DNA of 64,000 nt, taken from contig NZ_JMDW01000008.1 in NCBI RefSeq assembly GCF_000691525.1, positions 865,028 to 929,027 on the forward strand, given 5' to 3'. Of the stretch, positions 16,413 through 25,266 are shown one piece after another; position 1 is the stretch's first letter; each line of letters begins with the position of its first letter. The stretch is from Mycolicibacterium neoaurum ATCC 25795 (GTDB lineage Bacteria > Actinomycetota > Actinomycetes > Mycobacteriales > Mycobacteriaceae). The position numbers were made by a program, and so were the translations under genes. Under the pieces are notes generated by a model, which searched no databases, was not told the origin of the DNA, and saw nothing but the letters and a program-made list of their open reading frames with translations.

Positions 16413-17654
16413 GTGCAGGTCGTGAGTCCTCATGTCGTCATCTCCGGCGCCGGTATCGCCGGGCCCGCACTGGCCCATCAACTCCATGCGCGGGGGTGGC
16501 GGACGACTGTGATCGAACGATTCCCGCGGCGGCGTGAGGAGGGGCAGAACGTCGACATCCGCGGTGCGGCCCGCGAGGTGATCCGCAGGATGGGGATCGA
16601 ATCCGACGTCCGGGCCGCCGGGACCGGTGAGATCGGCACCCGGTTCGTCACCGCCGACGGCCGTCCCGCCGCGTCGTTCCCGGTCGGCGAGCCGGGAGGC
16701 AGTGACGGCCCGACCGCCGAGTTGGAGATCCTGCGTGGGGAACTGTCACGCATCCTGATCGAGCACACCCCCGGCACCGAGTACCTCTTCGACCGCCAGA
16801 TCACCGATGTCACCGACCACGGTGACGGGGTGAGCACGGTGCTGCAGGACGGTTCGGTACTGGAGTCCGATCTGCTGGTGATCGCGGAGGGCCTGCATTC
16901 GCGCTCGCGCCGGTTCGTCACCGATGTCGGCGTCGGCGAACTCGGCATGTACCTCGCCTACGCCACCATCCCGCGCCGCGATGACGACGATCTGTGGTGG
17001 AACTGGCAGCACGCCACCAGGCGCCGATCGGTCCATCTGCGACCCGACAATCTGGGAACCACCCGGGCCATCCTGACCTTCATGTCCGACGTGCGGGGAT
17101 TCGAGGAACTGGATCGCCAGGGTCAGCTGACCATCCTTCGGCGCACCTTCGCCGATGTCGGGGGTGCGGCGCCGCGCATCCTCGCCGATATCGACGCCGG
17201 GGCTCCGATGTATTTCTCGGCGGTGGGCCAGGTGCGGGCGCCGGTGTGGAGCCGGGGACGGATCACCCTGCTGGGCGATACCGCGTTCTGTAACGGCACG
17301 TTCGGGGGAGCGGGGACCAGTCTGGCGCTCATCGGTGGGTACGTGTTGGCCGGCGAGCTGGCCGTCGCACCGGATATCCCCGCCGCGCTGGCGGGCTATC
17401 GGCGCACCATGCAACCGTTCCTCGACACCGCTCCTGAGCTCAGCGAATCGGTGCTGCGGCTGGCCAATCCGCATTCCGGCCTGGGCATTCGTGCGGTGCG
17501 GGCGGTCGCCGCCGTGTCGGCCGGGCCGGTCGGCAGGAGGATCAGCTCCCTGGTCGGCGACCGCTTCTCCGATATCGCTGGTGCCGGGCTGCGGCCGCCC
17601 GATTACCCACCGGCCGGCACGACTGCAGGTATCGGCCCGGTGGCTCGCGATTAA
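16413..17654 (+). CDS. FAD-dependent monooxygenase (PHBH/TetX-like fold)
   Basis: A 413-residue single-component flavoprotein hydroxylase. GAGIAGPALA (residues 11-20) binds the ADP part of FAD, LLVIAEGLHSRSR is a variant DG motif, and LLGDTAFCNGTFGGAGTSLAL is the GD motif that closes the flavin site. It lacks the C-terminal thioredoxin-like domain of phenol hydroxylases. It lies between rhlE and the ferritin-like gene, where M. tuberculosis has no such gene as I recall, so it is an insertion. GTG 16413 and GTG 16422 are both possible starts. Substrate unknown. Confidence 0.87.
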   Translation: MQVVSPHVVISGAGIAGPALAHQLHARGWRTTVIERFPRRREEGQNVDIRGAAREVIRRMGIESDVRAAGTGEIGTRFVTADGRPAASFPVGEPGGSDGPTAELEILRGELSRILIEHTPGTEYLFDRQITDVTDHGDGVSTVLQDGSVLESDLLVIAEGLHSRSRRFVTDVGVGELGMYLAYATIPRRDDDDLWWNWQHATRRRSVHLRPDNLGTTRAILTFMSDVRGFEELDRQGQLTILRRTFADVGGAAPRILADIDAGAPMYFSAVGQVRAPVWSRGRITLLGDTAFCNGTFGGAGTSLALIGGYVLAGELAVAPDIPAALAGYRRTMQPFLDTAPELSESVLRLANPHSGLGIRAVRAVAAVSAGPVGRRISSLVGDRFSDIAGAGLRPPDYPPAGTTAGIGPVARD

Positions 17655-17663
17655 GGTTGGCCC

Positions 17664-18350
17664 ATGACCTCGACGCCGTCCGACGCCGCCGCCGGCATTT
17701 CCCGTGTTCCGGCCGATCATCCCGGTGTCACCGAGCTGTTCGCCCTGCTGGCCTACGGCGAGGTGGCGGCCTTCTATCGGCTGACCGATGAGGCGCGGAT
17801 GGCGCCGAACCTTGCGGGCCGGATCAACATGGCCAGCATGGCTGCCGCCGAGATGCGGCACTACGAGCTGCTGAACGAGGCGTTGTCGGCCCGCGGGGTG
17901 GACACCGTGCCCGCGATGACCAAGTACGCCCCCGCGTTGGAGAACTATCACCGCCTGACCACGCCGAGCACCTGGCTGGAGGCGTTGGTCAAGACCTATA
18001 TCGGGGACGCGCTGGCGGCCGACTTCTATCTGCAGATCTCCGACGCCCTGCCGCCGGAGGCGGCCGAGGTGGTGCGTTCGGTGCTTGCCGAGACCGGACA
18101 CTCGCAGTTCGTGGTGGCCGAGGTTCGCGCCGCCGTCACGGCCAGTGACCGTCAGCGTCACCGGCTGGCGCTGTGGTCGCGGCGACTGCTCGGCGAGGCC
18201 ATCACCCAGGCCCAGTACGTGCTCGCCGACCGCGACGATCTGGTCGATCTGGTGATAAGCAGCAGCGATGGGTTGGGTCAGCTCTCCGAGTTCTTCGACA
18301 AGCTGCAGCACACCCACGCCAGCCGGATGCAGGAGCTGGGGCTGGCCTGA
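17664..18350 (+). CDS. Ferritin-like-fold protein (Rv3210c-like)
   Basis: A 228-residue all-helical protein. The pattern E..AFYRL..EA (residues 32-43), AAEMRHYELLNEAL (61-74) and ETGHSQFVVAE resembles the paired E-x(n)-ExxH carboxylate/His di-iron sites of ferritin-like and MiaE-like proteins. Order matches Rv3210c. Whether it binds iron and what it oxidises are unknown. It starts ten bases after the monooxygenase stop and may be co-transcribed with it. Confidence 0.8.
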   Translation: MTSTPSDAAAGISRVPADHPGVTELFALLAYGEVAAFYRLTDEARMAPNLAGRINMASMAAAEMRHYELLNEALSARGVDTVPAMTKYAPALENYHRLTTPSTWLEALVKTYIGDALAADFYLQISDALPPEAAEVVRSVLAETGHSQFVVAEVRAAVTASDRQRHRLALWSRRLLGEAITQAQYVLADRDDLVDLVISSSDGLGQLSEFFDKLQHTHASRMQELGLA

Positions 18351-18354
18351 GGCG

Positions 18355-19296
18355 CTACCTGGTGCAGGTGGCGATCATCGAGTTGTTGGTCTGCAGCGCC
18401 AGCGCGGTGCCGTTGCCGTCGAGGATGGCGCAGTTGAGCTGACCGCCGACGCTGGTGGCGGTCACCGAGGACAGCGTGACGCCGGGGTTCAGGGTCACCG
18501 ACTTGGTCCAGGGCAGGGCCACGTTCACATCGGTTTGCAGGGCACCCTGCTGGTCGGTGTAGATGATCGTCACCAGATCGATGAGCTGGCGGTTGCCGGT
18601 CACGCGGTAGGTGATGGCGCGCGCGGCGGCGGCCGGATCGACGGCGGCCGGCGGTGCGGGCGGCGCGGGAGCGGCCGGCGCGGGCGCGACGGGTGAGGGC
18701 ACGACCTCGGGGGCGGCCGTGACGGCCGGTGTCGGGGTCACGGTGGTCACGCGTTCGGGGTTGGTGTCAGCCCGCGGCGGAGCGGCGGCGGGCGGCGCCG
18801 CGGCCGTGGTCGTGACGGAGTCGTCGGCAGGGGCCGCCGATGTGGTGGCCCCCGAGTTGGCGGACGTCACGGTGCCGCTGTCCCCGCCACCCAGGATGAC
18901 CCCGGTGCAGATGACCGCGACCATCAGGATGGCACCGGCGACCCCGGCCACCCAGATCCAGCGCCGGTCCAGCTTCTCGTGATAGTCGGCGGGGTATTCG
19001 TAATCGGCGTCGTAACCGCCGGCGTCATAACCGTCGGAGTCGTAGTTGTCGACCCCGTACGTATTACGTGAGTACTTGTCGTCGGCGTAAACCCGGCCCG
19101 CGTAGTCGGTGCCGCCGTAGGCGCCTCGGCCGTAGGCCTGGCCGGAATCGCCGTAGCGGGAATGCCGATCGGTCGGGTAGTCCGAGCCGAACCGCGGTTC
19201 GTCGTCGATGCCCACGCCGGAATCGCGGCCGGACCGGTAGCTGTTGCCCGAGTATCCGTCACGCGTTGTCGAATATGGTGAATATTGCCTGCTCAT
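18355..19296 (-). CDS. MmpS-domain membrane protein with Tyr/Gly-rich cytoplasmic N-terminus (Rv3209-like)
   Basis: A 313-residue protein: a cytoplasmic Tyr/Asp/Gly-rich low-complexity region (residues 1-110), one transmembrane helix (113-137), an Ala/Pro/Thr-rich linker, and a C-terminal MmpS-type domain (about 225-313) with ITYRVTGN, TIIYTDQQGALQTDV, LPWTKSV and a final conserved Cys pair. MmpS proteins assist MmpL lipid or siderophore exporters, but no mmpL gene is adjacent. ATG 19296 (MSRQYSPYS) is chosen over an upstream frame of unlike composition. Confidence 0.82.
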   Translation of the reverse strand: MSRQYSPYSTTRDGYSGNSYRSGRDSGVGIDDEPRFGSDYPTDRHSRYGDSGQAYGRGAYGGTDYAGRVYADDKYSRNTYGVDNYDSDGYDAGGYDADYEYPADYHEKLDRRWIWVAGVAGAILMVAVICTGVILGGGDSGTVTSANSGATTSAAPADDSVTTTAAAPPAAAPPRADTNPERVTTVTPTPAVTAAPEVVPSPVAPAPAAPAPPAPPAAVDPAAAARAITYRVTGNRQLIDLVTIIYTDQQGALQTDVNVALPWTKSVTLNPGVTLSSVTATSVGGQLNCAILDGNGTALALQTNNSMIATCTR

Positions 19297-19520
19297 CACG
19301 TAATTCCCAGATCGTTTCGGTGCGTACCCGGCCGATGCTAGTGGTGCAAAAGTTACGGATGATGTTGACTCGCTCTCGGTCCGATAACGGTCCGGCGTCG
19401 GTCTGGTCAGCGTGATTCGCTCACGGCGCAACGGTCGCAGCCCGCCTCGCTGCCATCCGCGCGGCACTGTCCACTAGCCTGATTGAACGCATCGCCACAC
19501 AACCGAAGGGGTCTAAAAGC

Positions 19521-20548
<1,028 letters not shown>

Positions 20549-20641
20549 TTACTACCGCCCGTAGGTGGAGGTGTCGCCGTGGTGCTCGTGTCGGTGGCGC
20601 GCCGGAATGGGATGTGCGCGGGCTTATGCCATTCTGGTGCG

Positions 20642-21871
20642 GTGACCTATGACCCGGGGCGCCGCGGGGGCAACCGTGGCCCCGGCGGCCAAGAGCGCAA
20701 CGACCCTGGATTCCGGGCAGGTGGGCACGACCGAAGCGAGTCCGGGTTTGTCCACGCAGGCCGCGGCGCACCGCGCGGTGAGCAGCGCGCACAGCCGCGC
20801 CGCCCCACCCACGTCAACCACGGCCAACCCCGCCGCGAGCCGTCGGAGAGCGCTGAGCAACACACCGATCCGGGCCGGGTGCCCGCCGCCCGTGATCAGT
20901 GGCGCGAACCGTTGCGCGCCCAGCGCGACCCGCTGGCCGAGGACCTCGGCCGGGTCCGGTCCAATCGCGATGAGCGCGCCCAGTTCCGCAAGCAGAGCTG
21001 GCTCGGCCGCTTCGTGTCCACCTATGGGTGGCGCGCCTATGCCCTGCCGATCCTGGCCGTGGTGACCGTCGTGGTGATCTATCAGACGATCGCCGGTCCT
21101 CCCGCGCCTACGCCGGTCAATGCCGAAGGCCCGGTGCAGGCGCCCGTCGAATCACCGAGTACCGAGATCGTCGGTGCCCCGCCCAAGGGCCTGACCCAAT
21201 TCGATGCGAATCTGCCGACCGGCATCCTGCCCGGCGGCGGACCGTTCACCGAGGCGGGTGCGAAGACCTGGCATATCGTGCCGGGCACGACGCCCAAGGT
21301 CGGGCAGGGCACCGAACGCACCTTCACCTACACCGTCGAGGTCGAGGACGGGCTGGACACCGCCACCTTCGGCGGTGACGAGGGTTTCGCCACGATGGTC
21401 AGCGAGACCCTGGCCAACCCCAAGAGCTGGACCCACAATCCGCAGTTCGCCTTCCTGCGCGTCGACAACGACACCGAGGGGCCACCGGATTTCCGCGTCT
21501 CGCTGACCTCACCGTTGACGATCCGGGAGGGCTGTGGCTACGACATCCCATTGGAAGCGTCCTGCTACAACCCGGCCTATCTCGGCGACCAGGCGCGGGT
21601 GTTCGTCAACGAGGCCCGCTGGGTCCGCGGCGCCACCTCGTTCCAGGGCGATATCGGCTCCTACCGGCAGTACGTCATCAACCATGAGGTCGGTCACGCC
21701 ATCGGCTATCGCCAACACGAGCCGTGCCCCGAGAACGGGGCGCTCGCGCCGATCATGATGCAGCAGACGTTCTCGACCAGCAACAACGACGGCGCCAAGT
21801 TCGATCCGCAGTCCGTGCCTGCCGACGGGCTCACCTGCCGGTTCAACCCGTGGCCCTACCCGATCGCCTGA
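20642..21871 (+). CDS. Membrane-anchored DUF3152 zinc metallopeptidase (Rv3207c-like)
   Basis: A 409-residue protein. Residues 1-120 are a charged, Arg/Gly-rich cytoplasmic segment, one transmembrane helix follows (YALPILAVVTVVVIYQ), and the outer DUF3152 domain carries a complete metzincin-type motif HEVGHAIGYRQH (H348, E349, H352, H358), followed by a Met-turn-like PIMMQQ. It is thus probably an active cell-envelope peptidase; substrate unknown. GTG 20642 gives the family start; longer frames lie in the promoter region. Confidence 0.86.
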   Translation: MTYDPGRRGGNRGPGGQERNDPGFRAGGHDRSESGFVHAGRGAPRGEQRAQPRRPTHVNHGQPRREPSESAEQHTDPGRVPAARDQWREPLRAQRDPLAEDLGRVRSNRDERAQFRKQSWLGRFVSTYGWRAYALPILAVVTVVVIYQTIAGPPAPTPVNAEGPVQAPVESPSTEIVGAPPKGLTQFDANLPTGILPGGGPFTEAGAKTWHIVPGTTPKVGQGTERTFTYTVEVEDGLDTATFGGDEGFATMVSETLANPKSWTHNPQFAFLRVDNDTEGPPDFRVSLTSPLTIREGCGYDIPLEASCYNPAYLGDQARVFVNEARWVRGATSFQGDIGSYRQYVINHEVGHAIGYRQHEPCPENGALAPIMMQQTFSTSNNDGAKFDPQSVPADGLTCRFNPWPYPIA

Positions 21872-21973
21872 CCGCGCTCGGCGCCGGGAACGGATGGCCC
21901 GGTTTTGCTGTTGGATAGCTGTGCCTGGTCTGATTGAGGCCAGGAATTCGTCGTCCAATGCAAGGAGCGCACG

Positions 21974-23149
21974 GTGACGTCACTGCCCCCGCTGGTGGAG
22001 CCGGCCGCCGAACTGACCCGCGAGGAAGTCGCGCGGTACAGCAGGCATCTGATCATCCCCGATATGGGGGTCGACGGCCAGAAACGGTTGAAGAACGCCA
22101 AGGTGTTGGTCATCGGCGCCGGCGGACTGGGATCGCCGACCCTGCTGTATCTGGCCGCCGCCGGGGTGGGCACCATCGGCATCGTCGAATTCGACGTCGT
22201 CGACGAGTCGAACCTGCAGCGCCAGATCATCCACGGGCAGTCCGATATCGGCCGATCGAAGGCCCAGAGCGCACGCGACTCGGTGCTGGAGGTCAATCCG
22301 CTGGTCAATGTGGTGCTGCATGAGTTGCGTCTGGAGCCCGAGAACGCGGTCGACCTGTTCGCCCAGTACGACCTGATCCTCGACGGCACCGACAACTTCG
22401 CCACCCGCTACCTGGTCAACGATGCCGCCGTGTTGGCGGGCAAGCCCTATGTGTGGGGTTCGATCTACCGGTTCGAGGGCCAGGTGTCGGTGTTCTGGGA
22501 GGACGCCCCCGATGGTCTGGGCCTGAACTACCGCGATCTCTACCCCGAGCCGCCGCCACCGGGCATGGTGCCCTCCTGCGCCGAAGGCGGCGTGCTCGGC
22601 ATCCTGTGCGCCTCGATCGCCTCGGTGATGGGCACCGAGGCCATCAAGCTGCTCACCGGTATCGGTGATCCGCTGCTGGGTCGGCTGATGGTCTACGACG
22701 CGCTCGACATGACCTATCGCACCATCAAGATCCGCAAGGACCCGGCGACTCCGAAGATCACCGAGTTGATCGACTACGAGGCCTTCTGCGGTGTCGTCTC
22801 GGATGAGGCCGCCGCCGCGTCGGCCGGTTCGACGGTGACGCCCAAGGAACTGCGTGAGCTGCTCGATTCGGGCAAGCCGGTCGCACTCATCGACGTCCGC
22901 GAGCCCGTCGAGTGGGAGATCAACCACATCGACGGCGCCTCGCTGATCCCGAAGTCGGTGATCGAGGCGGGCGAGGGACTGGCCACCGTGCCGCAGGACA
23001 AGACCCCGGTGCTGTACTGCAAGACCGGCGTCCGCTCCGCCGAGATGCTGGCCGTGCTGAAAAAGGCCGGCTTCTCCGACGCGCTGCATCTGCAGGGCGG
23101 CATCGTGGCCTGGGCCAAGCAACTCGAACCCGACATGGTCATGTACTGA
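21974..23149 (+). CDS. moeZ: MoeZ, adenylyltransferase-sulfurtransferase
   Basis: A 391-residue two-domain sulfur carrier activator. Residues 20-270 are a ThiF/MoeB E1-like domain with GAGGLGSP and DGTDNFATRYLVND; residues 290-391 are a rhodanese domain with active Cys in YCKTGVRSAEM. In mycobacteria MoeZ adenylates and thiolates small sulfur carriers (CysO, MoaD-type) for cysteine and molybdopterin synthesis. The MoeB-type paired CxxC zinc motifs are absent, as expected for MoeZ. GTG start with AAGGAG. Order matches Rv3206c. Confidence 0.94.
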   Translation: MTSLPPLVEPAAELTREEVARYSRHLIIPDMGVDGQKRLKNAKVLVIGAGGLGSPTLLYLAAAGVGTIGIVEFDVVDESNLQRQIIHGQSDIGRSKAQSARDSVLEVNPLVNVVLHELRLEPENAVDLFAQYDLILDGTDNFATRYLVNDAAVLAGKPYVWGSIYRFEGQVSVFWEDAPDGLGLNYRDLYPEPPPPGMVPSCAEGGVLGILCASIASVMGTEAIKLLTGIGDPLLGRLMVYDALDMTYRTIKIRKDPATPKITELIDYEAFCGVVSDEAAAASAGSTVTPKELRELLDSGKPVALIDVREPVEWEINHIDGASLIPKSVIEAGEGLATVPQDKTPVLYCKTGVRSAEMLAVLKKAGFSDALHLQGGIVAWAKQLEPDMVMY

Positions 23150-23186
23150 CGGTGTCTGCAGGCCGGCACCGCTTAGGCTGGCGTGC

Positions 23187-24041
23187 GTGACTGACGATCT
23201 GCCACCCGATCATGTGATGGCGGCGTTTGGGCTGGCCGGTGTGCGGCCGGTGCCGCTTGGTTCGTCCTGGGAGGGCGGCTGGCGGTGTGGCGAGGTGGTG
23301 TTGTCGATGGTCGCCGACCATGCGCGCGCCGCCTGGTCGGCCAAGGTCCGCGAAACGCTGTTCGCCGACGGGATCCGGTTGGCACGACCGGTGCGTTCCA
23401 CCGACGGCCGCTATGTGGTGGCCGGTTGGCGCGCCGACACCTTCGTCGCCGGTACCCCGGAACCGCGCCATGACGAAGTGGTCTCGGCGGCGGTGCGCCT
23501 GCACGAGGCGACGGCCAAGCTGGAACGGCCCCGGTTCCTGACCCAGCCGCCGGTTGCGCCGTGGTCGGATGTCGATGTGTTCATCGCCGCCGATCGGGCG
23601 GCCTGGGAGGACCGCCCGCTGCACACCCTGCCCGCGGGCGCCCGGGTGGCCCCCGGCACGGTCGACGGCCAGAAGTCTGTCGAGCTGCTCAACCAGTTGG
23701 CGTCGTTGCGCACCCCGACACGCAGTCCGAGCCAGCTGGTGCACGGAGATCTCTACGGCACAGTCCTTTTCGCGGGCACCGCTGCGCCGGGTATCACCGA
23801 CATCACCCCGTACTGGCGGCCCGCCTCCTGGGCAGCCGGTGTGGTCGTCGTGGATGCGCTGGCCTGGGGCGAGGCCGATGACGGACTTGTCGAGCGGTGG
23901 AGCGCATTACCGGAATGGCCGCAGATGTTGTTGCGGGCCTTGATGTTCCGGCTCGCCGTGCATGCGTTGCACCCGCGCTCGACCGCAGCGGCATTCCCCG
24001 GACTTGCCCGCACCGCGGCGTTGGTCCGCCTCGCCGTCTGA
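23187..24041 (+). CDS. TIGR02569-like actinobacterial protein with degenerate kinase fold (Rv3205c-like)
   Basis: A 284-residue protein. SQLVHGDLYGTVLFAG and ITDITPYWRPASW resemble the HGDLxxxN and (I)D(F/W) motifs of aminoglycoside phosphotransferase-like kinases, but the Asn is missing and the second Asp sits in an altered setting. It may be a pseudokinase or have another role. Order fits Rv3205c, downstream of moeZ. GTG start. Confidence 0.75.
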   Translation: MTDDLPPDHVMAAFGLAGVRPVPLGSSWEGGWRCGEVVLSMVADHARAAWSAKVRETLFADGIRLARPVRSTDGRYVVAGWRADTFVAGTPEPRHDEVVSAAVRLHEATAKLERPRFLTQPPVAPWSDVDVFIAADRAAWEDRPLHTLPAGARVAPGTVDGQKSVELLNQLASLRTPTRSPSQLVHGDLYGTVLFAGTAAPGITDITPYWRPASWAAGVVVVDALAWGEADDGLVERWSALPEWPQMLLRALMFRLAVHALHPRSTAAAFPGLARTAALVRLAV

Positions 24042-24053
24042 GTCGCTGTTCTC

Positions 24054-24117
24054 CCGCGAGCAGACTGGTATACCCCCATTTTCGTCGCGATCCGGGGGTG
24101 TACGCGTCTGCTCGCGG
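24054..24117. terminator. Long stem-loop between convergent genes
   Basis: Perfect 12-bp arms 24054-24065 (CCGCGAGCAGAC) and 24106-24117, continued inward by an imperfect stem (TACCCCC pairing with GGGGGTGTA). It separates the TIGR02569-like gene and the convergent alkyltransferase-like gene. It resembles a GAGCAGACG-type intergenic palindrome I recall from other mycobacterial genomes. Confidence 0.65.
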
Positions 24118-24414
24118 TCAGAATTCGTGGCGGTATTCGCGCAGCGACACCCGGCCGTCGACGGCCACCACACCCTCGGCGCGGAGCCGCTCCAACTGCC
24201 GGGTCGCCAGGTGCGGCGCCGGTCGTCCCGACGCCGGAACAACCCGGTGCCACGGCAGATCCGAAGAATCGGTGCGCATGATCCAACCGACGATCCGCGG
24301 GCTGGACAACCCCGCCTCGGCGGCGATGTCACCGTACGTACTGACGCGACCCGCCGGGATCCGGTCGACCAGTGCGCGCACCGCTTCGACCTGATCCTCG
24401 GTGACCGCGGCCAT
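24118..24414 (-). CDS. Alkyltransferase-like protein (ATL; Rv3204-like)
   Basis: A 98-residue MGMT-fold DNA-binding protein. The alkyl-acceptor motif PCHRV of true O6-alkylguanine transferases is PWHRVV here (W55 for Cys), the mark of ATL proteins, which bind O6-alkylguanine without repairing it and pass the lesion to nucleotide excision repair. The DNA-binding helix and Arg finger region (SSPRIVGWIMR) is present. Start ATG 24414 (MAAVTEDQVEAV). It begins one base past the lipV stop, so the two are likely one transcript. Confidence 0.85.
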   Translation of the reverse strand: MAAVTEDQVEAVRALVDRIPAGRVSTYGDIAAEAGLSSPRIVGWIMRTDSSDLPWHRVVPASGRPAPHLATRQLERLRAEGVVAVDGRVSLREYRHEF

Positions 24415-24415
24415 C

Positions 24416-25207
24416 TCAGTCCAGGTGACCGCGGATGATGGCCGCTGTCTCGGCGGGCAGCGCCTGGGCAACCATGTGATCGCAGTCCAGTTCGGTCAGG
24501 GTGAAGGCCTCGCCGACGGCGTCGCGCAGCGTGGCGATCAATTCGTCGGTCGCATACGGCGGGGTGGTGCGGGTGGCGCGGATCAACGTCGTCGGAGTTC
24601 CGCTGCGGGGCAACGGCACCGGACGGGTCAGCTCGCTCCAGTACGACATCGCCGCAGGCACGCTGATCCGCCAACCGAGACGACCGTTGGGCAGGGTGAC
24701 CAGGTGCTCGTCGAGTTCGCCTTCCAGCACGGCCGGATCACGCTCGGCGACCTCGCGCCAGGACCCGGAGAGCTTGTCGGCGCGCGCCTCCTCGCGGTCG
24801 GGGTAATCGGGGGAGGAGAACATGGCATCGGCGATCTCGGCCATCCAGCCACCATCCAGCGCGACGGCCGGATCCAGCAGCACCAGTCCCCGCACCAGAT
24901 CCGGGCGCGCCGCGGCGAGCGCCAGTGCCACCGCTCCGCCGAACGAATGCCCGACCACCACGACCGGACCACTGTCCTCGGCGTCCAGCAACGCCGTCAG
25001 CGCCACGACATTGGCCTCGATGGTCCACGGTGCGGCGTAACCGGAGCGGCCGTGCCCGATCAGATCCGGTGCCAACACCGAGAATTCGGCAAGGTGCTCG
25101 TTGGCGATCTCCTCGTAGCGACGGCCGTGGCCGGTCAGGCCGTGGATGGCGAGGATCTGCGCCGGACCCGACGGTCCGAAGCGGTAGCTGTGCAGGTCTG
25201 CGGTCAC
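24416..25207 (-). CDS. lipV: Alpha/beta-hydrolase, LipV-like esterase
   Basis: A 263-residue alpha/beta-hydrolase. Oxyanion strand LAIHGLTGHG, nucleophile elbow GHSFGGA, catalytic Asp near TTLIRATRTT, and His in DCDHMVAQ. LipV of M. tuberculosis (Rv3203) is a small esterase/lipase at the same place, beside the ATL gene and adnA. GTG 25207 is preferred; a start at 25237 is open. SD weak. Confidence 0.85.
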   Translation of the reverse strand: MTADLHSYRFGPSGPAQILAIHGLTGHGRRYEEIANEHLAEFSVLAPDLIGHGRSGYAAPWTIEANVVALTALLDAEDSGPVVVVGHSFGGAVALALAAARPDLVRGLVLLDPAVALDGGWMAEIADAMFSSPDYPDREEARADKLSGSWREVAERDPAVLEGELDEHLVTLPNGRLGWRISVPAAMSYWSELTRPVPLPRSGTPTTLIRATRTTPPYATDELIATLRDAVGEAFTLTELDCDHMVAQALPAETAAIIRGHLD

Positions 25208-25266
25208 GGTTCGATCGTAGGCCCATGTCAGAGCCACTTGTCAGACCCCCGTGCTGTGATGCAGTC

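Noticed and set aside
16746..18317. 523-codon minus-strand frame over the monooxygenase and ferritin-like genes
   Set aside because: Shadow of two well-supported plus-strand genes; no domain seen.
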